NCBI GenBank assembly: GCA_016929815.1
Contig: JAFGIC010000090.1
Location: 1-17,390, forward strand
DNA length: 17,390 nucleotides
DNA from: Deltaproteobacteria bacterium
GTDB taxonomy: Bacteria > Desulfobacterota > DSM-4660 > Desulfatiglandales > HGW-15
Reading direction: 5' to 3'
Positions within the stretch are counted from its first letter, which is position 1; each line of letters starts with the position of its first letter. Positions 1 through 6,638 of the stretch are shown one piece after another. The notes below the pieces were generated by a model that was not told the DNA's origin, searched no databases, and was given only the letters and a program-made list of their open reading frames with translations. Made by a program: the position numbers and the translations under genes.

Positions 1-491
1 AGGTCAATACCGTCACCAAGACCCTGTTCAAGAAATACAGGGGCCCGGAAGATTTTCTTAAAAACCCCATATCAGAGCTTGAAGAGGATATAAGGCCCAC
101 GGGGTTTTTCAGGAACAAGGCAAAATCCATAACAGGATGCTGCAAGGGTCTGCTTGATCTTTATAATGGTGAGGTCCCTGGGACCATGGATGAACTCTTG
201 AAGTTGCCGGGCGTCGGCAGAAAGACGGCCAACTGCGTGCTTGGCGCCGCCTTTGATGTCCCGGGCGTTGTGGTGGACACCCATGTTAAAAGGCTTGCAT
301 TAAGACTTGGCCTTACGGAAAATGCGGACCCTGAAAAGATAGAAACAGACATACAGGGGCTTTTACCCGAAGACAGGTGGCGCAGGTTTTCCGACATCCT
401 TATCTACCACGGGAGAGAGGTTTGCTCCGCCAGGAAGCCGAGGCATGAAATATGCCGGGTAAAGGATCTGTGCCCTTCGAATAGCATTTAG
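1..491 (+). CDS. nth: Endonuclease III (DNA glycosylase/AP lyase), 5' end outside the window
   Basis: Base-excision-repair glycosylase that removes oxidised pyrimidines and nicks the resulting abasic site. The frame is open from base 3, so about 162 C-terminal residues are visible; compared with the roughly 210-residue family, some 45 N-terminal residues lie upstream of the window. The helix-hairpin-helix LPGVGRKTAN carries the catalytic Lys, and VDTH carries the catalytic Asp. The C-terminal Fe-S loop is unusual: it reads C-x6-H-x2-C-x5-C (VCSARKPRHEIC...DLC), where the family normally has four Cys, so the second ligand is His (codon 444-446). The gene ends with TAG at 489-491 and overlaps the stop of convergent xth by four bases. 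The identification is firm; whether the variant Fe-S loop still holds a cluster cannot be read from sequence. Confidence 0.96.
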   Translation, partial: VNTVTKTLFKKYRGPEDFLKNPISELEEDIRPTGFFRNKAKSITGCCKGLLDLYNGEVPGTMDELLKLPGVGRKTANCVLGAAFDVPGVVVDTHVKRLALRLGLTENADPEKIETDIQGLLPEDRWRRFSDILIYHGREVCSARKPRHEICRVKDLCPSNSI

Positions 492-1267
492 AATTGTCCC
501 ACATCAAATTCCGCAACGAGGAATGTATGATCAGAGGGTTTCTCTCTTGCCCTTGGTTCCTTGTCAATCCACACCCTGGTTAATTTATCTGCAAGGGGTT
601 TAGTCGCAAATATATAATCTATCCTCCAGCCCATGTTTCGCTTGAAGCCATTGGGAATCCTGTAATCCCAGAACGTATATTGCCCACCCTCCTTATGATG
701 TACGCGGAATATGTCAATAAAACCCCAGTCCATGAACCTCCTTATCATGTCCTGTTCATCGGGATGGAAACCCACCTCGCCCTTCATCCCTTCGGGGTCA
801 TAGAGGTCTATGGGCTCAAGTGCGACATTAAAATCACCCGTCATTATCACAGGCATTGCATTGTTATAATTTCGATCTATATGGGCCAGGAGGTCTTGCA
901 GCCATTCCAGCTTATATCTGAACTTATCAGTCCCAGGGGCAAAACCCTGCGGCACATAGGCGTTTATCACATTGACATCATCGATTATTGCGCTGACAAA
1001 ACGCGCCTGCCCTTCTTCCGTGTCCTTAAGGTTCAAACGCACGTCAGAAAAAGGGTGCCTGGACGCAATTGCCACGCCATTGTATGCCTTCTGCCCCCTG
1101 AAGATAACCTTATACCCGAGGTCCGTGAAACCTTTGACAGGAAAATCCTTGTCCTGGACCTTTGTCTCCTGCAGACAAAGTATATCAGGCTGTTCAGCCC
1201 TGATCCAGTCGCTGATTATTTTGTCTCTTGACCTGATGGAGTTTGCATTAAAGGTAGCTATTTTCAT
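488..1267 (-). CDS. xth: Exodeoxyribonuclease III (AP endonuclease)
   Basis: 259 residues, close to the 268 of E. coli ExoIII. It hydrolyses DNA 5' of abasic sites and acts as a 3' exonuclease/phosphodiesterase in base-excision repair. The endonuclease/exonuclease/phosphatase fold is complete: N7, LQETK with E34, Y104 in NAYVPQG, GDFNVA with D145/N147, WRIDYIF with D217, and PSDH with D246/H247. The start MKIATFNANSIRSR is the family's usual N-terminus, so ATG at 1267 is well supported, but no Shine-Dalgarno precedes it; an 11-bp hairpin ends only ten bases upstream instead. Its TAA overlaps the TAG of nth, which acts in the same repair pathway. Regulation could involve read-through from the cold-shock gene upstream. 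Confidence 0.97.
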   Translation of the reverse strand: MKIATFNANSIRSRDKIISDWIRAEQPDILCLQETKVQDKDFPVKGFTDLGYKVIFRGQKAYNGVAIASRHPFSDVRLNLKDTEEGQARFVSAIIDDVNVINAYVPQGFAPGTDKFRYKLEWLQDLLAHIDRNYNNAMPVIMTGDFNVALEPIDLYDPEGMKGEVGFHPDEQDMIRRFMDWGFIDIFRVHHKEGGQYTFWDYRIPNGFKRNMGWRIDYIFATKPLADKLTRVWIDKEPRAREKPSDHTFLVAEFDVGQF

Positions 1268-1277
1268 AGTAACAATA

Positions 1278-1305
1278 AAGGCATCCCGATATACCGGGAT
1301 GCCTT
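1278..1305 (-). terminator. 11-bp hairpin between csp and xth
   Basis: Perfect inverted repeat AAGGCATCCCG / CGGGATGCCTT with a six-base loop. On the minus strand it is followed by a poor T-tract (TATTGTT), so it could end the cold-shock transcript, though imperfectly. It stops ten bases before the xth ATG and covers the place where a ribosome-binding site should be, so it may also act on xth expression. Confidence 0.6.
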
Positions 1306-1339
1306 ACAAGCCTATTCCCCCAACCTTATAAGATCTTTG

Positions 1340-1540
1340 CTAAACCCTTTGAACGTTCTTGGCAACCGGCCCCCTTTGACCGTCTTCAACCTCGAAAGTC
1401 ACAGCCTCCCCTTCAGAGAGTGTCTTAAAACCGTCTGAATTGATGGATGAATAATGGACAAAAATGTCCTTTCCGGCTTCATGCTCGATAAAGCCATACC
1501 CCTTTTTATTGCTGAACCATTTTACTGTCCCCTTAGCCAA
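1340..1540 (-). CDS. Cold-shock domain protein (CspA family)
   Basis: 66-residue single OB-fold nucleic-acid-binding protein, the usual family length. RNP1 (KGYGFIE) and RNP2 (DIFVHYS) are intact, as are the aromatic residues around KWFSNKKGYGF. CspA-type proteins bind single-stranded RNA and DNA and melt RNA secondary structure. The start codon is TTG: an in-frame TAA lies six codons upstream and no ATG or GTG lies between, and a strong GGAGGAG Shine-Dalgarno sits seven bases before it. The gene has its own predicted promoter and a leader of about 110 bases with potential structure, as seen for cold-inducible csp mRNAs. Cold induction is an inference; many paralogues are constitutive. Confidence 0.95.
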   Translation of the reverse strand: MAKGTVKWFSNKKGYGFIEHEAGKDIFVHYSSINSDGFKTLSEGEAVTFEVEDGQRGPVAKNVQRV

Positions 1541-1579
1541 AACACTCTCCTCCGTTTAAAAGTATTACTTGAAGCACAA

Positions 1580-1619
1580 GCCCTGGCATTAATCACCATC
1601 GGAACAATCCCGGTGGGGC
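1580..1619 (-). promoter_or_regulatory. Possible structured 5' leader of the cold-shock gene
   Basis: In the predicted leader GGGC+CACC (read on the minus strand from 1619) can pair with GGTG and GCCC downstream. An inner GGGA/TTCC stem has a three-base loop, and the pairing is interrupted by bulges of 3 and 10 bases. It lies about 40 bases before the ribosome-binding site. It could be a temperature-responsive fold like that of cspA mRNA, but this is inference from pairing alone. Confidence 0.35.
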
Positions 1620-1643
1620 AAATTGGGCTGTAAAAGAGCAAAG

Positions 1644-1660
1644 TCTTAAACGATTTAAGA
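1644..1660. promoter_or_regulatory. Palindrome at the predicted csp transcription start
   Basis: TCTTAAA-cga-TTTAAGA is a perfect 7-bp inverted repeat with a three-base centre. It lies directly downstream of, and touches, the predicted -10 box of the csp promoter. Position and symmetry suit an operator or a short 5' stem in the mRNA. No regulator is known from the sequence. Confidence 0.35.
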
Positions 1661-1689
1661 GAATAGAATAAGTTTATCCCGAATGTCAA
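1660..1689 (-). promoter_or_regulatory. Sigma-70-like promoter of the cold-shock gene
   Basis: A perfect -35 TTGACA (1684-1689 on the minus strand), an 18-base spacer and a moderate -10 TATTCT (1660-1665). The start would fall near 1653, giving a leader of about 110 bases before the TTG start codon. There is no clear terminator between metG and this promoter. Confidence 0.5.
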
Positions 1690-1745
1690 GCAAAAAGAGG
1701 ATAAAATGTAATAATATTATGAAGATTGTATAAAGCTCTTAATAT

Positions 1746-3638
1746 CTATTTTACTTTACTTCCGGGGGCCGCAATAACATCCGGCGCGACAAGATGGACC
1801 CCCGATTCATCGGTAGCGGCAAGGACCATGCCGCGGGATTCCACGCCCATCAATTTGGCAGGCGCAAGGTTTGCCACTACAACCACCTGCCTGCCAATGA
1901 TGTCCTTTTCAGAATAATGGCCCAGTATGCCTGCCACAATTGTCCTTTCCTCGCCTATATCCACCGTAAGCTTCATGAGTTTTTTTGAGCCCTTAACCTC
2001 TTCCGCTGCCATGATTGTACCAACCCTGAGGTCAAGCCTCTGGAATTCCTCAAAGGAGAGTGCACCATCCATCTTTTCTTCCTTTCCATTGACCTTTGTG
2101 GCCTCTGTCTTTTTTTCTATCCTCGGAAACAATTGAGGGGCCTTTGCGATCAGCTTCGTGGGCAGGATGGCGCCCCATTGCCGCACATCCTCCAGTGTAA
2201 GGTCTCTGCCGGTCCTTTTAAGCCCCATGAAATTTTGTATCTTTTCAGATGTCTCGGGCATGAAAGGCCAGAGCATTACAGATACAATCTTGATCGACTC
2301 AAGGATATTAAACATTACCGTGGACAGGCGTGCAGTATCATTTTTTGCCAGGACCCACGGGGCCATCGAGTCAATATATTTGTTAACCTTTCCGATAATC
2401 TCCCATATATTAATCAGGGCCTTATGAAATCCCAACCCCGACATGAGGCCGGGATAGGCATCCAGTACGGCCGAAATATCACTGATAAGCACCTTATCCA
2501 GGTCGTTCACCCTGCCCTGTTCAGGCATGGCGTCCGCGAAATACTTGTTCACCATGGTAAGGCTTCTGCTTACCAGATTGCCGAGGTCGTTGGCCAGATC
2601 TGCATTGATCCTTGCTACAAGGGCCTCTTCGTTGAACTCGGAATCTAGCCCGAAGACCATCTCGCGCAGAAGGAAGTATCTGAAAGCGTCGAGACCATAT
2701 ACATCAACAAGGCTCAGGGGCTTTACCGCATTGCCCAGGCTCTTGGACATCTTGCCTTCATTTATATTCCAGTAACCGTGGACATTCAGGCGCCTGTAAG
2801 GCTCGATTCCCGCGGATTTCAGCATGCAGGGCCAGTATATGCCGTGGGGTTTGAGTATGTCCTTGGCAATAATATGCTGTACGTGAGGCCAGAACTTCAT
2901 GAACAGCTCATTGTCCGGGTAGCCCAGGGCGGATATATAGTTGATGAGCGCGTCAAACCACACATAGGTAACATAGTCTTCATCAAAGGGGAGGGTGATC
3001 CCCCATTTTAACCTTGTTTTAGGCCTGGAGATGCACAGGTCCTCAAGGGGTTCCTTTAAAAAGGAGATGACCTCGTTCCTGTACCTTTCAGGTCTTATAA
3101 ATTCAGGGTTCTTTTTTATATGGTCTATCAGCCAGTCCTGGTAATTGCTCATCCTGAAGAAATAATTGCTCTCCTTGATCAAAACCGGCTTTACAAGATG
3201 ATCGGGGCATTTCCCGTCAACCAGCTCCCGTTCAGTGTAAAAACGCTCGCACCCGGTACAGTAAAGGCCTTCATAATCGCTGAAATAAATATCACCCTTG
3301 TCGTTTACCCTGTTCAGGACAAACTTTACCGTCTCCACGTGGGCCGGGTCTGTTGTGCGGATAAAATAATTATTGCTGATGTTCAGTTTTGGCCAGAGCG
3401 CCCTGAAAAGGCCGCTTATCCTGTCCGCGTAGTCCTTGGGCGAGCTGCCTGCCTTTTTAGCAGCCTTGACAATCTTGTCGCCGTGTTCATCAGTGCCCGT
3501 AAGGAAAAACGATTCCTTGCCTGATAATATATGGTATCTGTTAATGACATCCGCTACGATTGTCGTATATGCGTGCCCTATATGAGGTTCGGCATTAACA
3601 TAATATATGGGTGTAGTAACGTAGAATGTGCCGGCCAA
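1746..3638 (-). CDS. metG: Methionyl-tRNA synthetase with C-terminal tRNA-binding domain
   Basis: 630 residues. Charges tRNA-Met with methionine in the cytoplasm. The class I signature appears as PHIGH (H19-H22) and KMSKS (296-300). The connective-peptide zinc site is C127-x2-C130 ... C144-x2-H147, a CxxC/CxxH arrangement known from the Thermus/Aquifex-like form. Roughly residues 525-630 form the Trbp111-like OB domain (FQRLDLRVGTI ... APGSKVK) that dimerises the enzyme and grips tRNA. The start is TTG: an in-frame TAA is five codons upstream with only ATA codons as other options, and the start lies five bases after the PSP1 stop with a poorly spaced GAGGGGG. Translation probably depends on coupling to PSP1. 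Confidence 0.97.
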   Translation of the reverse strand: MAGTFYVTTPIYYVNAEPHIGHAYTTIVADVINRYHILSGKESFFLTGTDEHGDKIVKAAKKAGSSPKDYADRISGLFRALWPKLNISNNYFIRTTDPAHVETVKFVLNRVNDKGDIYFSDYEGLYCTGCERFYTERELVDGKCPDHLVKPVLIKESNYFFRMSNYQDWLIDHIKKNPEFIRPERYRNEVISFLKEPLEDLCISRPKTRLKWGITLPFDEDYVTYVWFDALINYISALGYPDNELFMKFWPHVQHIIAKDILKPHGIYWPCMLKSAGIEPYRRLNVHGYWNINEGKMSKSLGNAVKPLSLVDVYGLDAFRYFLLREMVFGLDSEFNEEALVARINADLANDLGNLVSRSLTMVNKYFADAMPEQGRVNDLDKVLISDISAVLDAYPGLMSGLGFHKALINIWEIIGKVNKYIDSMAPWVLAKNDTARLSTVMFNILESIKIVSVMLWPFMPETSEKIQNFMGLKRTGRDLTLEDVRQWGAILPTKLIAKAPQLFPRIEKKTEATKVNGKEEKMDGALSFEEFQRLDLRVGTIMAAEEVKGSKKLMKLTVDIGEERTIVAGILGHYSEKDIIGRQVVVVANLAPAKLMGVESRGMVLAATDESGVHLVAPDVIAAPGSKVK

Positions 3639-3643
3639 TTGTA

Positions 3644-4489
3644 TTATTGATTACCCCCTCGCTTATTGTTTTCCTTCGGGGCGCTGTCATTTATTATTTC
3701 CCCGTATGAAATCTCAACCTCTTCTTCACTTGGATCAAGGCAGATTGTGAATGTCTCCCTTAAAACATTGTGCCGAATGATCTTGCCCCTTCCCTTTTTC
3801 GTGTCAATCATCTTGCCTACCTTCGGTATATTTTTCTGTGCCTCATTGTAATAATCATATTCATAGGCAAGGCAGCACATGAGCCTGCCGCACATCCCGG
3901 ATATCTTGGCCGGATTAAGCGACAGGTTCTGCTTTTTTGCCATCTTGATTGAGACCGGGGCAAAATTATCAAGAAAGGTAGAGCAGCATAACGGCCTGCC
4001 GCAGGTCCCTAACCCCCCTACCATCTTGGCCTGATGACGCACCCCGATTTGTTTCATCTCTATCTTGGTATGAAACTGCTGCACCAGTTCCTTGATCAGC
4101 TCCCTGAAATCAACTCGCCCTTCCGAGGAAAAATAGATAACCACCTTGCTTCCGTCAAACATGCGTTCCACGGCTATAAGGGACATATCAAGGGACAGCC
4201 TTTTTATGCTGTCGTAACAGTAGGAATAGATATCGTTTTCAAGGCGGCAGTTCTTTTCGTATTTTTCGATGTCCTTATTGTTCGCTATCCTATAGACCTG
4301 CTTCAGTTCCCTTGACTGGGGTTTCAATTCTTCTTCCTGCGCCCTGGGTTTATTGCAGATCACACCCATGGCCTTCCCCTGTTCCGTATTTACAATTACG
4401 CGGTCTCCGGGCTTAAGGACAAAGTGCCCTGAATCAAAATCATAGATCTTTCCGCTCTTCCCCAGTTTTATTCCTACTATCTTGCTCAT
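3644..4489 (-). CDS. PSP1-domain protein, RicT/YaaT homologue
   Basis: 281 residues. The PSP1 C-terminal domain carries the family's two cysteine clusters, C163GRPLC-C169 (CGRPLCC) and C200GRLMCC (C200, C205, C206). In Bacillus subtilis the homologue RicT forms an Fe-S-containing complex with RicA and RicF that directs RNase Y and also influences sporulation and competence. Nothing else here suggests sporulation, and no RicA/RicF homologue is visible, so its role in this Gram-negative cell is unknown. It sits between holB (20 bases) and metG (5 bases), a placement I know from other deltaproteobacterial genomes. The ATG at 4489 has no good Shine-Dalgarno, only an AAGG about 14 bases away. Confidence 0.92.
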   Translation of the reverse strand: MSKIVGIKLGKSGKIYDFDSGHFVLKPGDRVIVNTEQGKAMGVICNKPRAQEEELKPQSRELKQVYRIANNKDIEKYEKNCRLENDIYSYCYDSIKRLSLDMSLIAVERMFDGSKVVIYFSSEGRVDFRELIKELVQQFHTKIEMKQIGVRHQAKMVGGLGTCGRPLCCSTFLDNFAPVSIKMAKKQNLSLNPAKISGMCGRLMCCLAYEYDYYNEAQKNIPKVGKMIDTKKGRGKIIRHNVLRETFTICLDPSEEEVEISYGEIINDSAPKENNKRGGNQ

Positions 4490-4509
4490 TTTTTAATTTT
4501 AAGCCTTTT

Positions 4510-5562
4510 TTAAAATCCGTCAGGTGAATGGGCCTGTCTCAGGAGTCCCAAAAAAAGGTCTTCCATCATTAATCCTGTGTTGGGGTTTTTCATCAGGTCC
4601 ATCTGGGCCCTGTCCAGGTGAAAAAAGCATTGTATAAGGTTGTCCATGGTCATATGTCCGGAAATGGACTTAAGCTTCCTTGAAAAATCGGCATTGATCA
4701 GCATGTCTGCGTGTCCGCCCGCCTTTATAACTATCATGTCTCTATACCAGGTTTTCCATATGCCTATCAATTCAAATAAATCTATACCGCCTGTGGAGTC
4801 GTTGTCCCTTTTTTTCATGTCCTGGGCATACTCCATTCCAAGCCCCATTGCCTGGGGTTTACTCATCCCCGGCAGATGAATAATATCTCCGATGGTTTTC
4901 TGCCGCTCCTCAAGGTAATCTCCCGAGGACATGCTTATTGCCTTCCCAAGGCTGCCGCCGGACAGGCCGGCAATCAACGAGGCATTTTCTCCGTCAATAC
5001 CCATCTCATCTGTCAGATATTGCCTTACAGCAGGACGCGGCAGGGGACTGAAGGGCACCTTCTGACATCTTGACACTATTGTCGGCAGTAGATCGCGCGG
5101 CTCTTTCACCTTCAGGATAATTACGTTGCCCTGGGGCGGCTCCTCCAGTGTCTTTAAAAAGGAGTTGGCAGACTCCTGATTCATGGCCTCGGCCCTGCTG
5201 ATGACTACAACCCTGTAGGCGCCCTCGACAGGCCTGAAGCAGATATCCCTGTTCAACTCCCTGATCTGTTCAATCTTTAGATACTGCCCGTCAGGCTCGA
5301 TAAATTTAAGGTCGGGGAAGTTACCGCTCACCAGCTGCCGGCAGTTCCTGCACCTGCCGCAACCCTCCCCGTTGACCGGCGCCAGGCAGTTAATAGCCTG
5401 ACAAAAGGCCAGCGCGGTGGTTGTCTTTCCCACGCCCTCAATGCCCGTAAAGAGAAGGGCATGGGGGATCTTGCCGCCGGCTATAACCCTCTTAAGAAAG
5501 CCTATGGCCTTTCCCTGTCCAATTATCCTGGAGAAGGGTTTTATCTTTTTGCCTGATTCCAT
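4510..5562 (-). CDS. holB: DNA polymerase III delta' subunit (clamp-loader)
   Basis: 350 residues. Part of the clamp loader that opens the sliding clamp onto primed DNA. The N-terminal AAA+ module has a good P-loop (TGIEGVGKTT, around 39-48), a four-Cys zinc module (C59, C68, C71, C74) and the SRC motif (164-166) that senses the neighbouring subunit's ATP. The Walker B region reads VVVISRAEAMN; the usual acidic residue before the alpha helix is missing, which suits the non-hydrolysing delta' role and argues against DnaX. The C-terminal collar domain is less conserved. ATG at 5562 follows the tmk stop by nine bases, with GGAG inside the end of tmk, so tmk and holB are almost certainly co-transcribed. 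Confidence 0.93.
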   Translation of the reverse strand: MESGKKIKPFSRIIGQGKAIGFLKRVIAGGKIPHALLFTGIEGVGKTTTALAFCQAINCLAPVNGEGCGRCRNCRQLVSGNFPDLKFIEPDGQYLKIEQIRELNRDICFRPVEGAYRVVVISRAEAMNQESANSFLKTLEEPPQGNVIILKVKEPRDLLPTIVSRCQKVPFSPLPRPAVRQYLTDEMGIDGENASLIAGLSGGSLGKAISMSSGDYLEERQKTIGDIIHLPGMSKPQAMGLGMEYAQDMKKRDNDSTGGIDLFELIGIWKTWYRDMIVIKAGGHADMLINADFSRKLKSISGHMTMDNLIQCFFHLDRAQMDLMKNPNTGLMMEDLFLGLLRQAHSPDGF

Positions 5563-5571
5563 GTATATATT

Positions 5572-6198
5572 CTACTCCAGATACGGTCTGATAACCTTGA
5601 ATATCTCCTCTTCAACCGCATCCTCAGATAATGAGGCGTCAATTATTGAAAAGCGCTTCTCTTTTCGGGACATCTCAAGGTATGCATCTCTCACCCTTTT
5701 ATGAAAATCCATCGCTTCCTTCTCAAACCTGTCCTGGCCATCCTGCATCAGTATATTATTGCGCCTGAGCGCCCTTTTAATGCCCGTCTCCGGAGGAAGG
5801 TCAAGGAGAAGGGTTATATCGGGTTTCAGCCCTCTTGTAACACGGTAATTCAGGTCCAGGACAAGCTCCATGTCGAGTCCTCTGCCTACACCCTGGTAGG
5901 CCACGGTTGCGTCATAAAACCTGTCGCATATCACCCACCTGCCCTGTCCCAGGGCAGGCATTATTACCTCCTCCACATGTTGGGCCCTGTCCGCCTCATA
6001 TAAAACGAGTTCGGCCATGGGCGACAGATGGCTGTTCCTTGAATCAAGTAGCAGCTTTCGTATATCCTGTCCGATCTTCGTCCCCCCTGGCTCAAGTGTG
6101 GATATGAATTTAATCCCAATGTCAGCTAAGCGTTTCTCAAGACGCCTTATCTGTGTTGTCTTGCCGCAGCCCTCTATGCCCTCAAATGTAATAAACAA
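5572..6198 (-). CDS. tmk: Thymidylate kinase (dTMP kinase)
   Basis: Phosphorylates dTMP to dTDP, the committed step of dTTP supply. Features seen: P-loop FEGIEGCGKTTQ at the N-terminus, EPGGT substrate loop, the DR-Y motif (CDRFYDATVAYQG) and a LID region with DRFEKE. I place the start at TTG 6198 (208 residues, MFITFEG) because CCGGAG lies six bases before it. An alternative TTG at 6216 adds six residues (MIPEKA) but has no ribosome-binding site; no ATG is available in frame. The family's common TREPGGT reads TLEPGGT here. It heads a cluster with holB, PSP1 and metG. I see only a weak promoter candidate upstream. Confidence 0.95.
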   Translation of the reverse strand: MFITFEGIEGCGKTTQIRRLEKRLADIGIKFISTLEPGGTKIGQDIRKLLLDSRNSHLSPMAELVLYEADRAQHVEEVIMPALGQGRWVICDRFYDATVAYQGVGRGLDMELVLDLNYRVTRGLKPDITLLLDLPPETGIKRALRRNNILMQDGQDRFEKEAMDFHKRVRDAYLEMSRKEKRFSIIDASLSEDAVEEEIFKVIRPYLE

Positions 6199-6518
6199 CG
6201 CTTTCTCCGGAATCAATAAATATTGGCAACGTATATTTGTAATTAATAATTTGTAAGATTCTGCCGGTCTTTGAAAGGAGATATCTCAGAAAAAAACCAC
6301 ACAAACATGGCAGTGGTCTGATTTTTAAGGATTTACATATCAAGAGCCATTTAATATAGATCCTTGCCATCCATTCTCTAACCTGGCGGGAGTATATACA
6401 AAAAAGAATTTATAAGCAAGAAGGTGTGCAAACTAAAAATTCATCCCGCAAAACCGAGGCCTTTTCCCTTTGTAAAGATCCCTATATTGTTATTTAACGT
6501 TAATCCTTTAATACAGTC

Positions 6519-6540
6519 AGATTTGTTTAAAGACAAATCT
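6519..6540. repeat. 8-bp AT-rich hairpin downstream of feoB
   Basis: AGATTTGT and ACAAATCT are a perfect inverted repeat with the six-base loop TTAAAG. No T-tract follows on either strand, so a simple intrinsic terminator is not supported. It lies about 100 bases after the feoB stop. Confidence 0.45.
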
Positions 6541-6558
6541 CATATTAAAGATATACGG

Positions 6559-6625
6559 TTCCTTTCCCGGTAAGCTACAGGATATCATTCATTGATTTAG
6601 TATTAAACATCTCCCGGGAAAGGAA
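6559..6625. repeat. 12-bp inverted repeat immediately 3' of feoB
   Basis: TTCCTTTCCCGG (6559-6570) is matched exactly by its reverse complement CCGGGAAAGGAA (6614-6625), separated by 43 bases. The nearer arm begins 13 bases after the feoB stop codon. In feoB mRNA it would form a long-looped stem that could stabilise or end the transcript; there is no T-tract. It may also be a small interspersed repeat found elsewhere in the genome. Confidence 0.6.
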
Positions 6626-6638
6626 TAATCCGCAATGA

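Larger units (their letters stand above)
6217..6638. other. 422-base intergenic stretch without a convincing gene
   Basis: AT-rich DNA between the feoB stop and the tmk start. It holds a 12-bp inverted repeat just 3' of feoB, an 8-bp AT-rich hairpin (6519-6540) and a short palindrome GAGATATCTC (6278-6287). The longest open stretch I examined is an unremarkable 49-codon frame that resembles nothing I know. It must contain the tmk promoter and the end of the feoB transcript, but neither stands out. Confidence 0.6.

Noticed and set aside
1690..1745. Terminator between metG and the csp promoter
   Set aside because: AT-rich with short repeats such as AATATTATTA, but no GC stem with a T-tract was found.
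2133..2648. Long open frame antisense to metG (171 codons), and a similar one antisense to xth
   Set aside because: Both run opposite complete, well-conserved enzymes, show no recognisable domain, and are explained by the base composition of the coding strand.
6424..6573. 49-codon open frame from a GTG on the plus strand in the feoB-tmk gap
   Set aside because: No ribosome-binding site, Lys/Pro/Phe-rich sequence without any family resemblance, and within chance length for AT-rich DNA.
6575..6610. 11-codon reading frame inside the loop of the inverted repeat after feoB
   Set aside because: The only purine-rich stretch touches the ATG, and frames this short are expected by chance.
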